Positions 17,601 to 26,500 of a stretch of DNA of 64,000 bases are shown one piece after another. Numbering within the stretch: position 1 is the stretch's first letter; every line of letters starts with the position of its first letter. The DNA is taken from positions 124,001-188,000 of the forward strand of contig JADJYG010000017.1 in the NCBI GenBank assembly GCA_016719895.1, read 5' to 3'. Under the pieces are notes generated by a model that was given only the letters and a program-made list of their open reading frames with translations, searched no databases and was not told where the DNA came from. The stretch is from Saprospirales bacterium (lineage in GTDB: Bacteria; Bacteroidota; Bacteroidia; Chitinophagales; Saprospiraceae). A program made the translations under genes and the position numbers.

Positions 17601-18056
17601 CGCCCCCGGTTTACCAGTTACGAACAGTTTTCCACGGCCGTTTTGTCCGATTTGTTTACGCCCGAAGAATTGCAGGGGGCAGACACCCTGCGCGCCAGCT
17701 GCCTGGAAACGACATTTTTTGAAAACGCCGGCGGTCGGTTTCGCGCGCAGGCTTTACCGCTGGAAGCGCAGTTTGCACCGGTTTTTGTGCTGGCCGAAGC
17801 GCCCGATACTTCCGGCGTGCTCTTGTTCGGCAACCAGAGCGCGGCGCGTTTGCGGCTGGGTCGCATGGATGCCAACGGCGGACTGGCGCTGCGCTTCGAG
17901 CCGGGCCGCGGTTTTGTGCCGGCGGCGACGCTGTTTCCTCTGCGCGGCGATGTGCGTTCGGCTGTTACCCTGGCGGCGAAGGATATCCGCGCCAGGATGT
18001 TTTTACTGGGGTTCAATAATTCCCGGGCGCTTGCGTACGTTTTTCCGCTAAAATAA
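14646..18056 (+). CDS. Secreted FG-GAP/VCBS-repeat protein with ASPIC/UnbV domain (CRTAC1-like)
   Basis: The product is 1136 residues long and has a signal peptide (MKAITIPIALLLACNAPAQ). Many DxNxDGxPDL-type calcium-binding FG-GAP/VCBS motifs are seen in two blocks (about residues 60-480 and 680-980), for example GDLNNDGLPDLYF, ADVNADGWLDIYV and DFDNDGWKDIFI. Between them, at about 535-620, lies the ASPIC/UnbV domain (NTFGVGASICVRF, then TRGYQSAVPELLHIGLG). Such proteins form extracellular beta propellers. In Bacteroidota they are commonly encoded right after SusCD and before a PAP2/haloperoxidase gene, as here (20 bp to the next gene). Their role in uptake is unknown. An in-frame palindromic insert occupies codons around 350-392 (see 15693-15822). 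Confidence 0.88.
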   Translation: MKAITIPIALLLACNAPAQHLFDLLPPAQTGVDFVNRIEENSEEDNVLAYEYFYNGGGVAAGDLNNDGLPDLYFTSNRESNRLYLNLGGLKFKDITKPAGVGGRRKDWKTGVTFADVNADGWLDIYVCYSGRGNDDSRRNQLFINNRDLTFSEMAAAYGLDDPGYGTQAAFFDYDLDGDLDCFVLNHNIKEYRNFENDEVRKTRDPLAGDRLYENQNGRFTDVSERAGIPGNPLGFGLGLAVADVNADGWPDVYVSNDYNEPDYLLLNDGAGHFADAAPQAIGHMSHFSMGCDIADFNNDGLPDILTLDMLPEDNRRQKLLQGPENYDVYERMVRSGRHHQLMRNMLHLNGGQWTGDGGRAAERNETSGSDAAGDASKPSTVHRPPSTVSTVFYEIGQLAGISNTDWSWSALFADFDNDGWKDIFITNGYLRDYTNRDFLRYWGDYLIKKAAAAETPSLLELVQKMPSSRIKNYLFRNNGDLTFSNMADAWGLSQPAVSNGATYADLDADGDLEIVVNNINEPAFIYKNNARETNGNHYLQVRFAGASKNTFGVGASICVRFPGDSLICADMMPTRGYQSAVPELLHIGLGKRIAAEVEVAFAAGGAPARALLPAGSAGINRVHVIDLGKIEVPAPPAAEPGAAAGRAQLPPGTDIRTVGLRHVEYDYNDFKRQPLLPYMLSRCGPAMAAADVNGDGRDDLFFGGSKWSPGQVYLQTGEWQFQPSADPVFRNDLFCTDADALFFDADGDGDPDLYLASGGYEDYSDDKDPNLEDRLYFNRGDGYFFRRDSVLPSMPFSKSCVRAADADADGDLDLFVGGRVIPGYYPVAPPSYLLLNDGAGRFSRAPAPGFPERLGMVTDAAWTDLNADGHPDLIVCGEWMPLRIFLNAGGVLEERSADYFDKPFPGLWNCLLVRDLDGDGDTDILAGNFGLNSQLKASDREPLTLVYKDFDGNGSVDPILCSYVQGTSYPFLTRDELLGQIAAMRPRFTSYEQFSTAVLSDLFTPEELQGADTLRASCLETTFFENAGGRFRAQALPLEAQFAPVFVLAEAPDTSGVLLFGNQSAARLRLGRMDANGGLALRFEPGRGFVPAATLFPLRGDVRSAVTLAAKDIRARMFLLGFNNSRALAYVFPLK
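15693..15822. repeat. Palindromic GTCCACCGTC-type element inserted in frame in the FG-GAP gene
   Basis: The left part carries ACGGTGGACAGTGGACGG and ACGGTGGACGG. The right part carries CCGTCCACC repeats, CCGTCTACC and CTCCACCGT, so the two ends are inverted repeats around a ~60-bp centre. The insert encodes a low-complexity Gly/Ser/Thr/Pro segment exactly where relatives usually read LNNGDGTFSEIG (recalled family pattern). Its length keeps the reading frame. Confidence 0.7.
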
Positions 18057-18075
18057 ACAACGAAACAATTCCTTC

Positions 18076-19482
18076 ATGAATAGATACCTGGTAATCCTGT
18101 GCCTGTGGACCATGACTACCGCTGCGGCGTTGGCCCAACAATCGAACAAAAGCAAATCCAAAGACCGCTACCGGGAAAAAGACCAGCCGGCAATGGCGGA
18201 GGTAAACGATGCGATTGATCGCTACGGCGCCCTGCGTGCGGTAGCGGAGCAGGAGTTGCGGCCGGTCACCTTTGCCTTGTCGGAAGTGATGCTGCACGAT
18301 GTGGCGAGCCCGCCGTCTGCCAGCCGTTATTTTGCTTATGCCCTGCTGGCGGGCTACGAGACGATGGCCCGGTACCAATCCAGGGTGTCCTCCCTGCACG
18401 AAGTACTGCCGGGCCTGCCGCTGATGCTCAGTTTTGTACCCGCCGATTCGGTGTTTTACCCCTTCGCTTCCCTGTGGGCGATCCTGGAAACGGGCAAACA
18501 AATGATGCCCTCCGGTTATATGCTGGCTGGCAAACAAAGAGCGCTCGAAGGGCTGTTCCGGGAAAAAGGCCTGTCTGATGCGTACATAAAGCATTCAAAA
18601 GCAGCGGCCAACGATATCGTGCGCCTGGTCTTGGAATATGCCGGAGCCGATGGGTTTAGCCGGCTGACAGCTTACGCGCAGTACCGGCCCGCCGCCAACG
18701 ATCCGGCGGCCTGGGCGCCTACGCCACCCGATTGGATGGAGGCCATCGACCCGCGCTGGAATACCCTGCGCCCCTTCCTGGCGGAGTCGGCGCGCCAATT
18801 CCAGCCGCCGCCTGCGGCGCCGTACGACCCCAGTCCCGGCAGCGATTTTATGGGCTTGGTCAAAGAAGTGTACGCCGTATCGAACAGCCTGACCGCCGAG
18901 CAGCGCGCCATTGCCGAGTTCTGGGATTGCAACCCGTTTGCCGTGCAGCATGCCGGGCATATGGCGATCGGGATAAAAAAAATATCGCCCGGCGGCCATT
19001 GGATGAACATTTGCGGCCTGGTTTGCGAACAGCAAAAAACGCCGTTCGGCCTGGCATTGAACGTCCATACCGCCCTGGCGCTTGCCCTGGCCGATGCCTT
19101 CATCAGTTGTTGGGATGAAAAATACCGCAGTAACCGCGTGCGCCCGGTGACGGTGATCAACCGGCTGATCGATCCCAAGTGGGAACCCGTCTTGCAAACG
19201 CCGCCGTTTCCGGAATACAGCAGCGGGCACAGTACCGTTTCGGCCGCCGCCGCGGAGGTCTTGACGCATTTTTTGGGCGACAACATCGCCTTTTTGGATA
19301 ACTCCGAAGCCCTGTATGGGATAAAACCCCGGCAATTCCGCTCGTTCCGGCAGGCCGCGCGGGAGGCCTCCATTTCGCGGCTCTATGGCGGCATTCACTT
19401 CCGCGACGCCCTGGACCAGGGCCTGGCCGCCGGCGGGCGTTTGGGGACCTGGGTCGTAAGCAGGTGGCCGAAAGAACAGTAG
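18076..19482 (+). CDS. Vanadium-dependent haloperoxidase-like PAP2 family protein
   Basis: A 468-residue protein with a signal peptide (to about residue 21). All three motifs of the vanadate/phosphatidic acid phosphatase-type site are present near the C-terminus: KYRSNRVRP (K-x6-RP, about 350-358), SSGH (about 386-389) and SRLYGGIH (SR-x5-H, about 434-441). The length and the helical N-terminal half fit bacterial vanadium haloperoxidase homologues rather than simple PAP2 phosphatases. The reaction could be halide oxidation or phosphate-ester hydrolysis and cannot be decided from the motif. It is 20 bp downstream of the FG-GAP gene, so they are probably one transcript. It converges on the regulator gene with 11 bp between. 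Confidence 0.85.
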   Translation: MNRYLVILCLWTMTTAAALAQQSNKSKSKDRYREKDQPAMAEVNDAIDRYGALRAVAEQELRPVTFALSEVMLHDVASPPSASRYFAYALLAGYETMARYQSRVSSLHEVLPGLPLMLSFVPADSVFYPFASLWAILETGKQMMPSGYMLAGKQRALEGLFREKGLSDAYIKHSKAAANDIVRLVLEYAGADGFSRLTAYAQYRPAANDPAAWAPTPPDWMEAIDPRWNTLRPFLAESARQFQPPPAAPYDPSPGSDFMGLVKEVYAVSNSLTAEQRAIAEFWDCNPFAVQHAGHMAIGIKKISPGGHWMNICGLVCEQQKTPFGLALNVHTALALALADAFISCWDEKYRSNRVRPVTVINRLIDPKWEPVLQTPPFPEYSSGHSTVSAAAAEVLTHFLGDNIAFLDNSEALYGIKPRQFRSFRQAAREASISRLYGGIHFRDALDQGLAAGGRLGTWVVSRWPKEQ

Positions 19483-19493
19483 GGTACCGGGAA

Positions 19494-20585
19494 TCAGACG
19501 AAAATTTCCTGCATATCCCTGTCCTTCAGGTAATAATCCACATTTTCCGTCATGACGATATCGAGCGGCAGGTACTGGAGTCTTTCCACTTCTTTTTTCA
19601 ACACGAGGTGGTTGAACAGGTTGATAATGCTGAGAAAGCCCTGGCGCGTAGGGTTTTGGTTGATCAGAAAATCCACCACATTGCGGTGCAGAAACGCCAC
19701 ATTGGGCGGGATCAGATCGAATCCGACCAGTTTGATATGCGGCATGCGCAGTTTTTCCATACATCCGGCCAGGCGCCAGGCGCGGGAGTTGGTCACGAAA
19801 ATGCCACTGAGCCGGGGTATCTCCCGGATGATGCGGGCGGTATAAACCTCCATGGCTTCGGCGGAATCAAATTCGGCGAAGGATTGCTCGACGATCCGGA
19901 TGTTCCGCTCGGGGACGCTGACGAAAAAGTCGCGGAAGCCCTGTTCCTTGCTGACCAGGTGGAGGGCATTGGACACCTCCTTTTCCAGGTGCAGGATCAG
20001 CACCGTATCGCCGGTCTCGATCCCGAAATTGAGCAATTTGCCGGCGAGCACGTCACTGTGGTAGGAGTCCTGGCCGATGTAACACACAAAAGATTCGTCT
20101 TTCCGCGCGATTTCGGTATTAAAAAGCGCATACGGAAGGTGTTCGCGGTGGCAATTATCTAAAAAGCGGGTGGCTTCAAGCAGAAACAATGCCGGCACCA
20201 CGACGCCGTCGGGGTGCCGGTCCAGCAGTTTCCGGGCTTCCCGGCTGAAGCTATGCGGGTCGAACAGATCGAACGGGTGAATTTGCACCTCCACACTGTA
20301 GTGCTCCACCGCTTTGGCTGCCCGCAGAATGCCCTGGCAAGGCTGCCGCCAGAACGGGTCGGCGTCCGGATTGGGGATCAGCGCCGAAATGCGGGTAGGG
20401 CGGCCAGAGGCGGCCAGCCGGCTGGCCATGATATTGGGTTCGTAGCCCAGCTCTTCCACCACGCGCAGCACCTTGGCGCGCACCTCTGCGGCAACATGCC
20501 CGCGGTTGTGCAGTACGCGGTCCACGGTACCGAGCGATACACCGGCCTTTTCGGCAATGTCCTTGATGCGAATGCGCGGATTCAT
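19494..20585 (-). CDS. LacI-family transcriptional regulator
   Basis: The 363-residue protein starts at MNPRIRIKDIAEKAG. An upstream in-frame start would begin inside the operator at 20604-20627, so the ATG at 20583-20585 is preferred. The N-terminal LacI helix-turn-helix is clear (IKDIAEKAGVSLGTVDRVLHNRG, then YEPNIMASRLA hinge helix), followed by a periplasmic-binding-protein-like sensor (about 65-350). The sensor belongs to the sugar-binding type (DGVVVPALFL, FVTNSRAWRLAGCM). A perfect palindrome sits 19 bp upstream of the start, which suggests autoregulation. The same palindrome core occurs before susC, so it probably controls the SusCD locus. The effector is unknown; the divergent nagB-like gene hints at an amino sugar. 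Confidence 0.88.
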   Translation of the reverse strand: MNPRIRIKDIAEKAGVSLGTVDRVLHNRGHVAAEVRAKVLRVVEELGYEPNIMASRLAASGRPTRISALIPNPDADPFWRQPCQGILRAAKAVEHYSVEVQIHPFDLFDPHSFSREARKLLDRHPDGVVVPALFLLEATRFLDNCHREHLPYALFNTEIARKDESFVCYIGQDSYHSDVLAGKLLNFGIETGDTVLILHLEKEVSNALHLVSKEQGFRDFFVSVPERNIRIVEQSFAEFDSAEAMEVYTARIIREIPRLSGIFVTNSRAWRLAGCMEKLRMPHIKLVGFDLIPPNVAFLHRNVVDFLINQNPTRQGFLSIINLFNHLVLKKEVERLQYLPLDIVMTENVDYYLKDRDMQEIFV

Positions 20586-20603
20586 AGAGCGAAGATATTT
20601 TAT

Positions 20604-20627
20604 TTTTCCGTGCTCGTGCACGGAAAA
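20604..20627. promoter_or_regulatory. Perfect 24-bp palindromic operator before the LacI-type gene
   Basis: TTTTCCGTGC-N4-GCACGGAAAA is a perfect 10-bp inverted repeat, with the CCGTG-N6-CACGG core at 20608-20623 and a central CG. It lies 19 bp upstream of the regulator start and 43 bp upstream of the nagB -7 box. It shares its core with 9582-9597. Confidence 0.7.
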
Positions 20628-20669
20628 CAATTAATTCTAAATTAACCGCATTTTATGAAAGAAACCGCA

Positions 20670-20677
20670 TACCTTTG
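20670..20677 (+). promoter_or_regulatory. -7 box of the nagB/PIG-L promoter
   Basis: TACCTTTG fits TAnnTTTG. It is 152 bp upstream of the nagB ATG and leaves a leader of about 145 nt that contains a terminator-like hairpin. Confidence 0.55.
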
Positions 20678-20773
20678 TGCGGACAAACTGATCACCACGA
20701 TAGCGCAATATGAGAGCCGAAAGCGGGCGATTTGCTTTTTATTCAACTTCATACATCACTATACTTCCTGTTG

Positions 20774-20806
20774 AGGCGAACCGCATGCCGGTTTGCCTTT
20801 TTTATT
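20774..20806 (+). terminator. Terminator-like hairpin in the nagB leader (possible attenuator)
   Basis: AGGCGAACCG (20774-20783) pairs with CGGTTTGCCT (20889-style arm at 20789-20798; one G-U pair) around a 5-nt loop and runs into T6 (20798-20803) and ATT. The overlapping segment GAACCGCAT (20778-20786) can instead pair with ATGCGGTTC at 20817-20825, just before the start codon. The two folds exclude each other, as in an attenuator. No known riboswitch class is recognised. Confidence 0.5.
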
Positions 20807-20829
20807 GTTATTGAAAATGCGGTTCATCT

Positions 20830-22758
20830 ATGGAAAACAAAGCGATCCTGTCCACCGAACAAACCCGCTTCGAAAAAATTCCCACCCAGATTTTTGACAC
20901 CTCTGCGGACGCCTCCCGGACGGTTGCCAGCGAAATAGCGGACCTGATCCGGCGCAAAACCGAAAAAGGGGAAAAATGCGTGCTCGGGCTCGCCACGGGG
21001 TCCACACCCACCAGCGTTTATGCCGAACTGGTGCGGCTGCACCAGCAGGAAGGCCTGAGTTTTCGCAACGTGGTGACCTTTAATCTGGATGAATATTACC
21101 CCATGCCGCCCGACGCTTTGCAGAGCTACGTGCGTTTTATGAAGGAATATTTGTTCGATCACGTGGATATCCTGCCGGAAAACATTCACATTCCCGACGG
21201 TACCATTACCAAAGAACACATTGCCCAGTTTTGCGCGGAATATGAAGCAAAAATCAGGTCCTTTGGCGGGCTCGATCTCCAGGTGCTGGGCATCGGCCGC
21301 ACCGGCCATATCGGTTTTAACGAACCCGGCTCGGGTGAAAATTCCCGTACCCGCCTGATCACACTCGACCATATCACGATTACCGATGCCGCCAGCGACT
21401 TTTTCGGTGAAGAAAATGTGCCACGCAAGGCCATTACCATGGGCGTCGGCACCATCATGGCTGCCCGCCGGGTTATCCTCATGGCCTGGGGCGAGGGCAA
21501 GGCGAAGATTATCCGGGAAGCCGTCGAAGGCCCGGTCAGCGACCACGTGCCGGCCACTTACCTGCAAAAACACCCGCAGGCCTCGGTTATCCTCGACACG
21601 GCGGCATCCGCCGAGCTGACCCGCATCAAAACCCCCTGGCTGGTCGGAGAGGTGAAATGGGACGTCCTGCTGATCAAAAAAGCCGTCATCTGGCTGGCGC
21701 TCAAAATCGATACGCCCATTCTCAAACTGACCAACCGCGACTACATGGACAATGGTATGGGCGATATCATTACCGAATTCGACACCGCCTACAATATCAA
21801 TATCAAGGTGTTCAACGACCTGCAACGCACCATCACGGGATGGCCGGGCGGCAAACCCAATGCCGACGACTCTACCCGGCCCGAACGCGCGTTTCCGGCA
21901 AAAAAACGCTGCATCATCTTCAGCCCCCATCCTGATGACGATGTGATCTCCATGGGCGGCACCTTCATCCGCCTGGTCGATCATGGGCACGATGTGCACG
22001 TGGCCTATCAGACCTCCGGTAATATTGCTGTTTTCGACGACGATGTGGTGCGCTTTGCCGATTTTGTCAACGATTTTCACGAAGCCTTCGGGCTGGAAAA
22101 GGCGGTCACCAGCCTGATGTTTGAAGGAATCAAACGCAAAATCCAGGAAAAGCCGCCCGGCGAGGTGGATGCCGCGGAAGTACAGCGCATCAAGGGCCTG
22201 ATCCGCCGCAGCGAAGCCAAGGCAGGTTGCCGGTACGTAGGCATCGACGACAGCCACGCGCATTTTCTCGACCTGCCGTTTTACGAAACCGGCAAGGTGA
22301 AGAAAAAACCACTCGGCGAAGAGGATATCCAGATCACGATTGACTTGCTGAACGAAATACAACCGCACCAGATTTACGCCGCCGGCGACCTCTCCGACCC
22401 CCACGGTACGCACCGCGTGTGCCTGGAGGCTATTTTCCGGGCCATCGCCCGCCTGAAAAAAGAAAACTGCGCCTGGCTCAGGGATTGTTACGTCTGGCTG
22501 TACCGGGGCGCCTGGCAGGAGTGGGAAATTGAAAATATCGACATGGCGGTGCCGCTGAGCCCGGAAGAACTCCTGCGCAAACGCCGGGCGATATTCAAAC
22601 ACCAGTCGCAAAAAGACCGCCCGCTCTTCCCCGGCCACGATGCCCGAGAGTTCTGGCAGCGCGCCGAGGCGCGCAACAGCGGTACGGCCAAGTTGTACGA
22701 CCAGCTAGGCCTGGCGGAGTACGAGGCCATCGAGGGGTTCCGGCGGTATTATTTCTGA
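20830..22758 (+). CDS. nagB: Glucosamine-6-phosphate deaminase fused to a PIG-L/LmbE-type deacetylase domain
   Basis: A 642-residue two-domain protein. Residues about 20-270 are a NagB domain: LGLATGSTPTSVYAELVRLH (phosphate-binding loop), TFNLDEYYPM (catalytic Asp and Glu region) and GIGRTGHIGFNEPGS. Residues about 360-600 are a PIG-L/LmbE domain with the metal-binding SPHPDDDVISMGG and SDPHGTHRV. NagB converts GlcN6P to Fru6P and ammonia; LmbE-like domains deacetylate N-acetylglucosaminyl groups. The ~640-residue fusion is a known Bacteroidota form, so the pairing is not unique, but the substrate of the second domain is untested. It is divergent from the LacI-type gene and has a terminator right after it. 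Confidence 0.9.
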   Translation: MENKAILSTEQTRFEKIPTQIFDTSADASRTVASEIADLIRRKTEKGEKCVLGLATGSTPTSVYAELVRLHQQEGLSFRNVVTFNLDEYYPMPPDALQSYVRFMKEYLFDHVDILPENIHIPDGTITKEHIAQFCAEYEAKIRSFGGLDLQVLGIGRTGHIGFNEPGSGENSRTRLITLDHITITDAASDFFGEENVPRKAITMGVGTIMAARRVILMAWGEGKAKIIREAVEGPVSDHVPATYLQKHPQASVILDTAASAELTRIKTPWLVGEVKWDVLLIKKAVIWLALKIDTPILKLTNRDYMDNGMGDIITEFDTAYNINIKVFNDLQRTITGWPGGKPNADDSTRPERAFPAKKRCIIFSPHPDDDVISMGGTFIRLVDHGHDVHVAYQTSGNIAVFDDDVVRFADFVNDFHEAFGLEKAVTSLMFEGIKRKIQEKPPGEVDAAEVQRIKGLIRRSEAKAGCRYVGIDDSHAHFLDLPFYETGKVKKKPLGEEDIQITIDLLNEIQPHQIYAAGDLSDPHGTHRVCLEAIFRAIARLKKENCAWLRDCYVWLYRGAWQEWEIENIDMAVPLSPEELLRKRRAIFKHQSQKDRPLFPGHDAREFWQRAEARNSGTAKLYDQLGLAEYEAIEGFRRYYF

Positions 22759-22773
22759 GGGCCCGAAGTTTCG

Positions 22774-22795
22774 GCGGGCCGTTGCCCGCTTTTTA
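22774..22795 (+). terminator. Intrinsic terminator of the nagB-like gene
   Basis: GCGGGC (22774-22779), loop CGTT, GCCCGC (22784-22789), then TTTTT. It begins 15 bp after the stop codon. A second, overlapping stem GGCCCG/CGGGCC is possible just before it. Confidence 0.75.
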
Positions 22796-22889
22796 TTTCG
22801 AAATTGTAGCTGCACGGCGCCAATTGGTCATTGCCGGCGGGTATCGTCCTTCTCTTCTCAACCCGGGGGCAGAGGGTAAGTTGACCCGG

Positions 22890-23519
22890 CTACCGTTTTT
22901 CGCCGATAAACATAAAATACCGCCACAAACCTCCCCAGCCCTTGCGTATCTCCTGAAATACCGCTGTCGTCTGTTTTGCCAAAACGGGCAGCAAGTGGGC
23001 ATCGATCCGGACGTTGTGGCGCTGCATCCACCAGTTCAGTCCGGCAGAACGGGTGTCGTGAAAGTCCACAACAGCCAGGAAGCCTCCCGGTTTCAGATCC
23101 GCCCGCGCCTGTTCGATGGCGGCCTCCCAGCCGGGATTGAACATCGTGAGCGAATAGGAAAACAGGATGATATCGGCCGGCTCAGGCAAGCGAAACTGAT
23201 CGGCGCCGTAGGGTTGTTCGAATAATTGCACCCGCCCGGAATACCGGGAAGTGGCTTTAGATGCTTTCCGCAACATATCCGGCGACACATCGATGCCGAC
23301 CAGCCGCCATTCCGGATGCATACGGGCGAGATGGAGGAGGTTGCGGCCTGTTCCGCAGCCCACCTCCGCCACCACCGTCTCGCTTCCGAGGGCGGGCAGG
23401 CGTCGCAGCATGGCCTGCCGGCCAAATAAAAACGTCCAGCGCGTGGCGTCGTAAAGGACCGCGTGCCACTTGTAATAGCGCTTCATGGCGCTGTTTTGTG
23501 CTGAAGTGTTCTCCTCCAT
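22890..23519 (-). CDS. Class I SAM-dependent methyltransferase, BtaB-like
   Basis: A 209-residue protein with a Rossmann methyltransferase core: AEVGCGTGRNLLHLAR (motif I, about residues 51-66), LVGIDVSPDML (motif II) and PEPADIILFSYSLTMF (motif IV). The N-terminal YYKWHAVLYDATRWTFLFGR, the VVDFHDTRS segment and the C-terminal WRYFMFIGEKR resemble BtaB, the enzyme that N-methylates diacylglyceryl-homoserine in betaine-lipid synthesis. No btaA is adjacent, so this remains a resemblance and UbiE-like functions are possible. The start at 23519 is used; a second Met at 23486 begins the conserved part. Confidence 0.75.
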   Translation of the reverse strand: MEENTSAQNSAMKRYYKWHAVLYDATRWTFLFGRQAMLRRLPALGSETVVAEVGCGTGRNLLHLARMHPEWRLVGIDVSPDMLRKASKATSRYSGRVQLFEQPYGADQFRLPEPADIILFSYSLTMFNPGWEAAIEQARADLKPGGFLAVVDFHDTRSAGLNWWMQRHNVRIDAHLLPVLAKQTTAVFQEIRKGWGGLWRYFMFIGEKR

Positions 23520-23578
23520 GTGTGTATTAAATACGGAGCTGTTTAAGGTCCGGCAATATAGTCGTTTTGTACGGGTCG

Positions 23579-26500
23579 TTATTCCAGCCGGATCATCTTG
23601 CGCGTAGCGCTGCCGGCGCCGGTTTCCAGTTTGTAGTACAACAGGCCGGTGTTGGCCAGTACGGAATTGTCGATCGCTATGGCATTGTACCCGCGACTGA
23701 AAAAGTCGGTGCGCTGAAACAAGGTTCTGCCGGTATCGTCGAAAACGCGCAGGGTGGCCGTTGCAGGCTGCGGCAAATGGAACCCCACGCGCGTCGTATT
23801 GGTCCAGGGGTTTGGCTGGTTTTGATATAGCTCGAATCCGACGCCACTGATCGTGCTGGTCTGTCCGGTATTGAAGCGCAGTTGGATATCCTGCACGTTG
23901 CCGGCTTCGGCGGCATCCGGTCCTGGCAAAGCATAGGCCTCCGCCCGGGTGATCCGGCTGGATACCCCGAGCATTTTACTGAGCAACCCGGCTGATTCCG
24001 CGCGGAACGTGACAGAAAAGTCTGCCGGATCTGTTGTCCCGGATTCCACCGCAAACGATGTGGTCAGGGCGTGTTCTGAAGGAAACACGCCGAAGTGATC
24101 CGCCGTCATACCGGCTCCGGGCTGAATATCCAAAACCTGGAGTCCTGGAAACAACAACGTAAACTGGTAACCAAGCACTGCCGCTTCTGCCTTCAGGGAA
24201 ACCGTGAACACTTCGTTTGGAGCCACCATCCGGTCCTGAATATCGAACAACAGGACACCCGCCGTGCGATCATCAGCCCATTGCAGGCTGTTGGCAATCA
24301 CATTGCCATTGACGTCTCCGGTTTTTATGGCGATAAAATCCTCTTCCATCTTGTCCGACTGTATATCGGCAATACCCTTCGTTTCCGGGAAGATGTCCTG
24401 GAACGGATTATAGGGATTGGGGAAGCTATAGGCTTTATCCAGGAAGCGCCAGGACGAATTATCCGGCAGGTCTGTGTACACTCCGAGGATCAGTTTGCGC
24501 AGTTCCACAATGTCAAAGGTCGTGATGGATCGGCTGCTGTTGGCATCGGCTGCGATCATTTTATAGGGCGTGTTCAGGGGTTCGAGCCCCAGAATGTGTT
24601 TATTGATCAGTACCAGGTCGAAGGTGCTGACCCCGTTCAGCGGGTCGTTGTCCTTTACCGGTGTGACAACGGCATTGGCCGCATAGGGCAGCGCTTTGGA
24701 AAACAGGAAATGCCCTGCGTTGTCCGAACCGGCAAACAGGTTCACCGGCGCCTGTCCGCTGGCCGGACTGCCCTGTATTTGAACGTTCACATCTTCCACC
24801 CCTTGTCCGGATTCTGTTTGAATGCTGCCGGCCACCGAGGCATTGGCAGCGCCACAGGCCCCGATATTATCCTGAACCAGGATGTATGTCGCACAAAAAT
24901 CGGCATTCCCGGCCATGTCCATCACCCATATTTCCACCAGGTTGAAGCCCAGGTCATCGCAATCAAACACATACGTGGTCTGGGGCGTACCATCTGGGTT
25001 AAACGGAAAGCCATTGCCGGTGTTGGCTTCGCGGATTCCAAAAATGAGCAGGTTGGACGGCGTGCAGTTGTCATAAGCGTCTTTGACGAAAACGGATACC
25101 TCCACCATACCCATACCCTGCGGCATGATGTTGGTGCTCAGGCCGTTATAACACGACACCGTGGGCGCCTTGCAATCCTTCACCACAAAGGTGTATTCGC
25201 ATACCCGTTCGTTGCCGCAGCCGTCCTGTGCGATCCATTTGATCTTATGCGTGCCGTAGGGCAGTTCCGGGATAGTGTAATCGTCGGGGTGTTCCTGTGT
25301 ATTCCAGCGCACACAAGCGATTTTGGTGTCGCCATCCACGGTCGTTTGCAGCGCAAAGCGGTATTTTTTGGCAAGCCCAACGGGGCGGCTGTCGAAACTG
25401 TACGGCGTGCCGCCGCTGTAGTTCGGATCGCCGGCATTGCCGAACAGCACCACCCCAGGATCGGGCGGGTTTGTACTGCTGATCACCGTTTCCATCGTGC
25501 CATTGTTGTCGAGATCCAGAAACAACAGGTAACGCAGCTGCACATTAGACCCCGAACAGGCGTCGGATGCCGTGATACACAAATCTGCCGGAGCTTCGCA
25601 CAGATCATGCTGACCGCTCAGCGGGTCATACCAGTGCGCAGCATTCCAAAGGGCCGGGTCATTAGTGGTCTGATCGCAAACCTGCACCGGGCTGGCCGGA
25701 CACTGGATATCGGGAACTTGTTTGTCTATGATCTTAATGATCTGCTTGTACTTATAACAGTTGGCATTTGCCGACCAGAACGTACTGTAATTGGTCGGGA
25801 GCGGGTCGCCCGGATTGATACGCACCTCCGTCGGCGCCCAGGGCGCCAGGGTGCCGGCCGGCGATACGGTGGGTCCCACGAGGTTGGAAGGGTGGTTTAA
25901 CAGCGCATTGGGGTTGGGGTTGGGCACATAAATACAGGGCTTGTTCGGGTCGAAGGTACACCAGTTGATAACCGTCCAGGTGCGCTCTATTTTAAAACAG
26001 GCATCGGGCACCACGGTAAAGACTTCGTCCTCATGCGAAACGCCGAGCAGTTCGCAATCTTCACCAAAAAATACCGGTGCGCCATAACTGCCAGACCCGT
26101 CGCAGACGCTCAGCACAACATCATGCGGAAAGCGGATGTAGTAATCCTGCTCGTATTCCACCACTACCCGTTGAGTGCATTGGTTGGACAATCCGCCGCA
26201 ATCGTACACCCGGAAACTGCGGGTGATGGTACCCTTGTTGCATACGGTGTCAAACTGCTGGTAGTTGGCGTTTACGATAATCGTATCCACGCAGCAGTTG
26301 TCCGTAGCGCCGGGAGCGCCATAGGCCCATAAGCTGGGGTCAAAATTTTCACAGCTCACCGTCACGTGCGCCGGCGGCAGGCAGCTTGGTTTGATCTTGT
26401 CTTCCACATATACCTGCACCAGACACTCGTTGGAATGGGCCTCTTCAAATTCGAGGTCGACCGGGCCTGGTGGCACATATACATCGTACACCCGCAGGAT

